Below, in pieces: positions 6,283 through 7,711 of a DNA stretch of 7,711 nt (its first letter is position 1; each line of letters opens with the position of its first letter). This DNA comes from Streptomyces lilacinus. GTDB lineage: Bacteria > Actinomycetota > Actinomycetes > Streptomycetales > Streptomycetaceae. The stretch is taken from assembly GCA_000715685.1 (NCBI GenBank), contig KL569471.1:8014-15724 (forward strand), written 5' to 3'. The translations under genes and the position numbers were made by a program. The notes under the pieces are model-generated. The model saw only the letters and a list, made by a program, of their open reading frames with translations. It made no database searches and was not told the DNA's origin.

Positions 6283-6327
6283 ACGAGCCGACCCCATCGG
6301 GGACAAACCGAGGGCAATGGGGCTCGT
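6283..6327. repeat. Interrupted inverted repeat upstream of the zinc-ribbon gene
   Basis: ACGAGCC and CCCAT (6283-6297, separated by a short bulge) pair with ATGGG and GGCTCGT (6317-6327). On the plus strand the stem is followed by TTTT (6327-6330). Inside it, CCCC (6292-6295) can instead pair with GGGG (6299-6302), a competing hairpin. It could be a terminator for stray plus-strand transcription or an operator. Its role is unknown. Confidence 0.4.
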
Positions 6328-6386
6328 TTTCGCGCGTCACCGGACCGGACGCGCCACGCGGCGGGGAAGCTGGCACAGTGGTAAGG

Positions 6387-6412
6387 GGAACCGCACGGCT
6401 CCCCCGCGCGTT
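6387..6412 (+). promoter_or_regulatory. Sigma-R-type ECF promoter of the zinc-ribbon gene
   Basis: GGAAC (6387-6391), an 18-nt spacer and GTT (6410-6412) agree with the sigma-R/SigH-family pattern (GGAAT/C-N18-GTT). Initiation would fall near 6420, leaving a leader of about 20 nt that contains the ribosome binding site. Spacing is identical to the ssrA promoter in this window. The C in place of T at the end of the -35 makes this a slightly weaker match. Confidence 0.6.
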
Positions 6413-6425
6413 GGACGTACGTACC

Positions 6426-6434
6426 GGAGGAGGA
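6426..6434 (+). promoter_or_regulatory. Strong ribosome binding site of the zinc-ribbon gene
   Basis: GGAGGAGGA, 6 nt before the ATG at 6441, is close to the perfect anti-16S sequence. It fixes the start at 6441 rather than at the upstream in-frame ATG (6378). Confidence 0.85.
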
Positions 6435-6440
6435 AATCGC

Positions 6441-6635
6441 ATGACGTGCGACCGACTGGTGTGCGCCAACTGCGCGGCCCCCGTCAGCGAGGGCAGGTGC
6501 CCGGTGTGCCGGGCGAGCCGCGAGCGGCTGCAGCACCAGGAAGGCGCCCTCGGCGCGCTGACGCCGGCGGCGCTGCTCGCGCTGCTGGTGGTGCTCGTCG
6601 CCGTGGCGGTGCTCGCGCGGGGCTTCGCGGGGTAG
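6441..6635 (+). CDS. Small zinc-ribbon, single-pass membrane protein, function unknown
   Basis: This 64-residue protein has two CxxC knuckles, C8-x2-C11 (CANC) and C20-x2-C23 (CPVC), which together form a short zinc-ribbon of the type seen in many small actinobacterial proteins; C3 is extra. A basic stretch (RASRER, 24-29) is followed by a Leu/Val/Ala-rich hydrophobic helix (about 38-60) and a 4-residue tail (GFAG). It is likely a C-tail-anchored membrane protein with the zinc finger in the cytoplasm. The ribosome binding site is excellent and the sigma-R-type promoter lies just upstream. Induction by thiol oxidation would suit a protein whose core is four cysteines. It is divergent from ftsEX, and a strong hairpin follows. 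I do not recognise the family and give no function; a link to FtsEX is only positional. Confidence 0.8.
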   Translation: MTCDRLVCANCAAPVSEGRCPVCRASRERLQHQEGALGALTPAALLALLVVLVAVAVLARGFAG

Positions 6636-6672
6636 ACGACTTTTTCAGCTTGAGCTTTACGGGCTTGATGGG

Positions 6673-6709
6673 CTGAGGCCCGGGACGCGCACGGCGTCCC
6701 GGGCCTCAG
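6673..6709. terminator. Bidirectional terminator between convergent genes
   Basis: A perfect 16-bp stem (arms 6673-6688 and 6694-6709) with a 5-nt loop lies 37 nt after the zinc-ribbon stop and 45 nt after the stop of the surface-protein gene on the other strand. Neither side has a U-tract, though TCATT follows on the plus strand. Its position between convergent genes supports termination in both directions. Confidence 0.8.
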
Positions 6710-6736
6710 TCATTGCTCACCGCTTACACGGCGTGT

Positions 6737-6754
6737 CGATTCGGGTACGAATCG
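6737..6754 (-). repeat. Small hairpin abutting the surface-protein stop codon
   Basis: CGATTCG and CGAATCG (7-bp stem, 4-nt loop GGTA) start at the base directly after the TGA stop (6757-6755, minus). It may protect the mRNA 3' end or assist the larger terminator at 6673-6709. The stem is AT-richer than its surroundings. Confidence 0.5.
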
Positions 6755-7711
6755 TCAGGCAGCGGCACCGCGGTTGATCAGGCGGGGCAGCATGCGGAAG
6801 CCGATGCCACCGGCGATCATCGTCGCCGCGCCGACCAGCAGGAACGTGGTCTGACCGGCACCGGTCTCGGCCAGCTGGCCGCCGTCGCCGTTGCCGCCGT
6901 TGCCGCTGTTCCCACCCGTACCGGTACCGGTCTGGGCAAGCTCCTCCTTGGCCTGACCCTGCTGCACGGGCTTGGAGCCGGCGCTGTCGGTGCTGGTGTT
7001 GTTGCAGTTGCCGTCGGTGTCGACGGGGCAGGTGTGGGCGTCCTCGCCGTTGTCGCCGCCGCCGGTGGTGGCGCCGGTGCCGCCGGTGGAGCCGGAGCCG
7101 CCGGTGGTGGAGCCGTGGTCGTCCTTGCCGCCGGTGGTGGACCCGCCGGTCGAGCCACCGGTCGTCGAGCCGCCGGTCGTGGAGCCGCCGGTCGTGGAGC
7201 CGCCCGTGGTGCTGCCGCCGGTGGTCGAGCCACCGGTCGTGGAGCCACCCGTGGTCGAGCCGCCCGTCGTGCCGCCACCGGTGGTCTCGCCACCCGTCGT
7301 GGAACCGCCAGTGGTCGAGCCACCGGTCGTGGAACCGCCGGTGGTCGAGCCGCCCGTGGTGGAGCCACCGGTCGTACTGCCGCCCGTGGTCTCACCGCCG
7401 GTGGTCGAACCACCGGTCGTGGAGCCGCCGGTCGTGGAACCACCGGTCGTGCTGCCGCCGGTGGTCTCGCCACCGGTCGTCGAGCCGCCCGTGGTGGAGC
7501 CGCCCGTCGTGGAGCCGCCGGTGGTCTCACCGCCGGTCGTGGAACCGCCCGTGGTGGAACCACCGGTCGTGGAGCCACCGGTCGTACCGCCGGTGGGCTG
7601 CGGGATCGTCGTCGGGCCGGGCGAGGGGTCGCCGCCGGCCTGAACGCTCACGCCGCCCTTCACGCCGAAGCCGCCGATCTCGACGTCGACACCGGCGGCG
7701 GAGGCCGCCCC
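6755..7711 (-). CDS. LAXTG-type cell-wall-anchored surface protein with TTGGS repeats (N-terminus beyond window)
   Basis: The last 318 residues are in the window. The frame is open to the edge ([20 protein letters not shown]), so the GTG at 7663 is internal. The ASA-A stretch may be the end of a signal peptide. Then comes a Pro-rich linker ([15 protein letters not shown]) and 31 tandem units of STTGG (7127-7588). This flexible, hydrophilic stalk is followed by a Gly/Ser/Thr-rich part with KDDHG and a short Cys-pair segment ([12 protein letters not shown]). The C-terminus has two sorting motifs, LAQTG (6926-6940) and LAETG (6860-6874), 17 Gly/Asn-rich residues apart. They are followed by a hydrophobic helix ([16 protein letters not shown]) and an Arg-containing tail ([13 protein letters not shown]). 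LAXTG is the pattern cleaved by class E sortases of Streptomyces, which link the Thr to the peptidoglycan cross-bridge. The ligand or role is unknown. Confidence 0.9.
   Translation of the reverse strand, partial: GAASAAGVDVEIGGFGVKGGVSVQAGGDPSPGPTTIPQPTGGTTGGSTTGGSTTGGSTTGGETTGGSTTGGSTTGGSTTGGETTGGSTTGGSTTGGSTTGGSTTGGETTGGSTTGGSTTGGSTTGGSTTGGSTTGGSTTGGETTGGGTTGGSTTGGSTTGGSTTGGSTTGGSTTGGSTTGGSTTGGSTGGSTTGGKDDHGSTTGGSGSTGGTGATTGGGDNGEDAHTCPVDTDGNCNNTSTDSAGSKPVQQGQAKEELAQTGTGTGGNSGNGGNGDGGQLAETGAGQTTFLLVGAATMIAGGIGFRMLPRLINRGAAA
7127..7588 (-). repeat. Tandem array of 31 units, 15 bp each (STTGG-type stalk)
   Basis: There are thirty 15-bp units and one 12-bp unit (7142-7153, STGG). In protein order the first residues are G, SSS, E, SSS, E, SSSS, E, SSSSSS, E, G, seven S, then S (short unit) and S. 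Glu occurs in units 5, 9, 14 and 21, so intervals grow (4, 5, 7) toward the C-terminus. Gly and Thr codons vary synonymously between units (GGT/GGC, ACC/ACG), so the repeat is less exact in DNA than in protein. Confidence 0.95.

Larger units (their letters stand above)
6140..6440. other. Divergent intergenic region between ftsE and the zinc-ribbon gene
   Basis: There is no gene in these 301 bp. It holds a candidate ftsE -10 box (6209-6214, minus), a small hairpin in the ftsE leader (arms 6178-6182 and 6187-6191), a GC-rich inverted repeat (6250-6256 with 6271-6277), an interrupted inverted repeat (6283-6327) and a sigma-R-like promoter for the plus-strand gene (6387-6412). The GC-rich repeats may be due to base composition. 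Confidence 0.6.

Noticed and set aside
7127..7588. A CRISPR-like array
   Set aside because: The units are contiguous 15-bp coding repeats without unique spacers.
6972..7643. A plus-strand frame coding a PPVVE repeat protein
   Set aside because: It is the exact antisense of the STTGG repeat, whose frame has a sorting signal and membrane anchor. The plus frame has no ribosome binding site or signal peptide and runs into the 3' end of the array.

Overview
The window reads as a high-GC actinobacterial chromosome, almost certainly Streptomyces or a close relative. The evidence is strong G/C bias at third codon positions, frequent GTG starts, the order ftsE-ftsX-S41 protease-smpB-ssrA, a tmRNA tag (ANTKRDSFALAA) of Streptomyces type, and a cell-wall protein with LAXTG sorting motifs of the class E sortase type. 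Both ends cut through genes: a LysR regulator on the left and a repeat-rich surface protein on the right.

Left part (1-2160): a truncated LysR-family regulator and, upstream of it on the same (minus) strand, a secreted, membrane-anchored protein built from three diverged Ig-like modules. Divergent from these is a short GNAT acetyltransferase that appears to be translated from a leaderless mRNA.

Central part (2165-6140, all minus strand): ftsE and ftsX (ABC-type regulator of peptidoglycan hydrolysis at the septum), then a stable hairpin, then an S41 C-terminal processing protease with its own leaderless-type -10 box. smpB follows 18 nt later, and then ssrA (tmRNA), which ends in a textbook hairpin plus U-tract. 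SmpB and tmRNA together rescue stalled ribosomes. ssrA is preceded by a perfect match to the sigma-R (thiol-oxidative stress) consensus, GGGAAT-N18-GTT, which lies just past the smpB stop codon. tmRNA can therefore be induced without smpB.

Right part (6140-7711): a 300-bp divergent region separates ftsE from a tiny plus-strand gene encoding a 64-residue zinc-ribbon/one-TM protein. That gene also carries a sigma-R-type promoter (GGAAC-N18-GTT) and a strong ribosome binding site. A 16-bp-stem hairpin separates it from the convergent surface-protein gene. The surface protein has 31 tandem 5-residue TTGGS-type units, a Cys pair and two consecutive LAXTG motifs before its C-terminal membrane segment.

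The points most worth following up are the pair of sigma-R-like promoters (ssrA and the Zn-ribbon gene), the doubled sorting motif with its structured repeat array, the two leaderless-type starts, and the three-module secreted protein.
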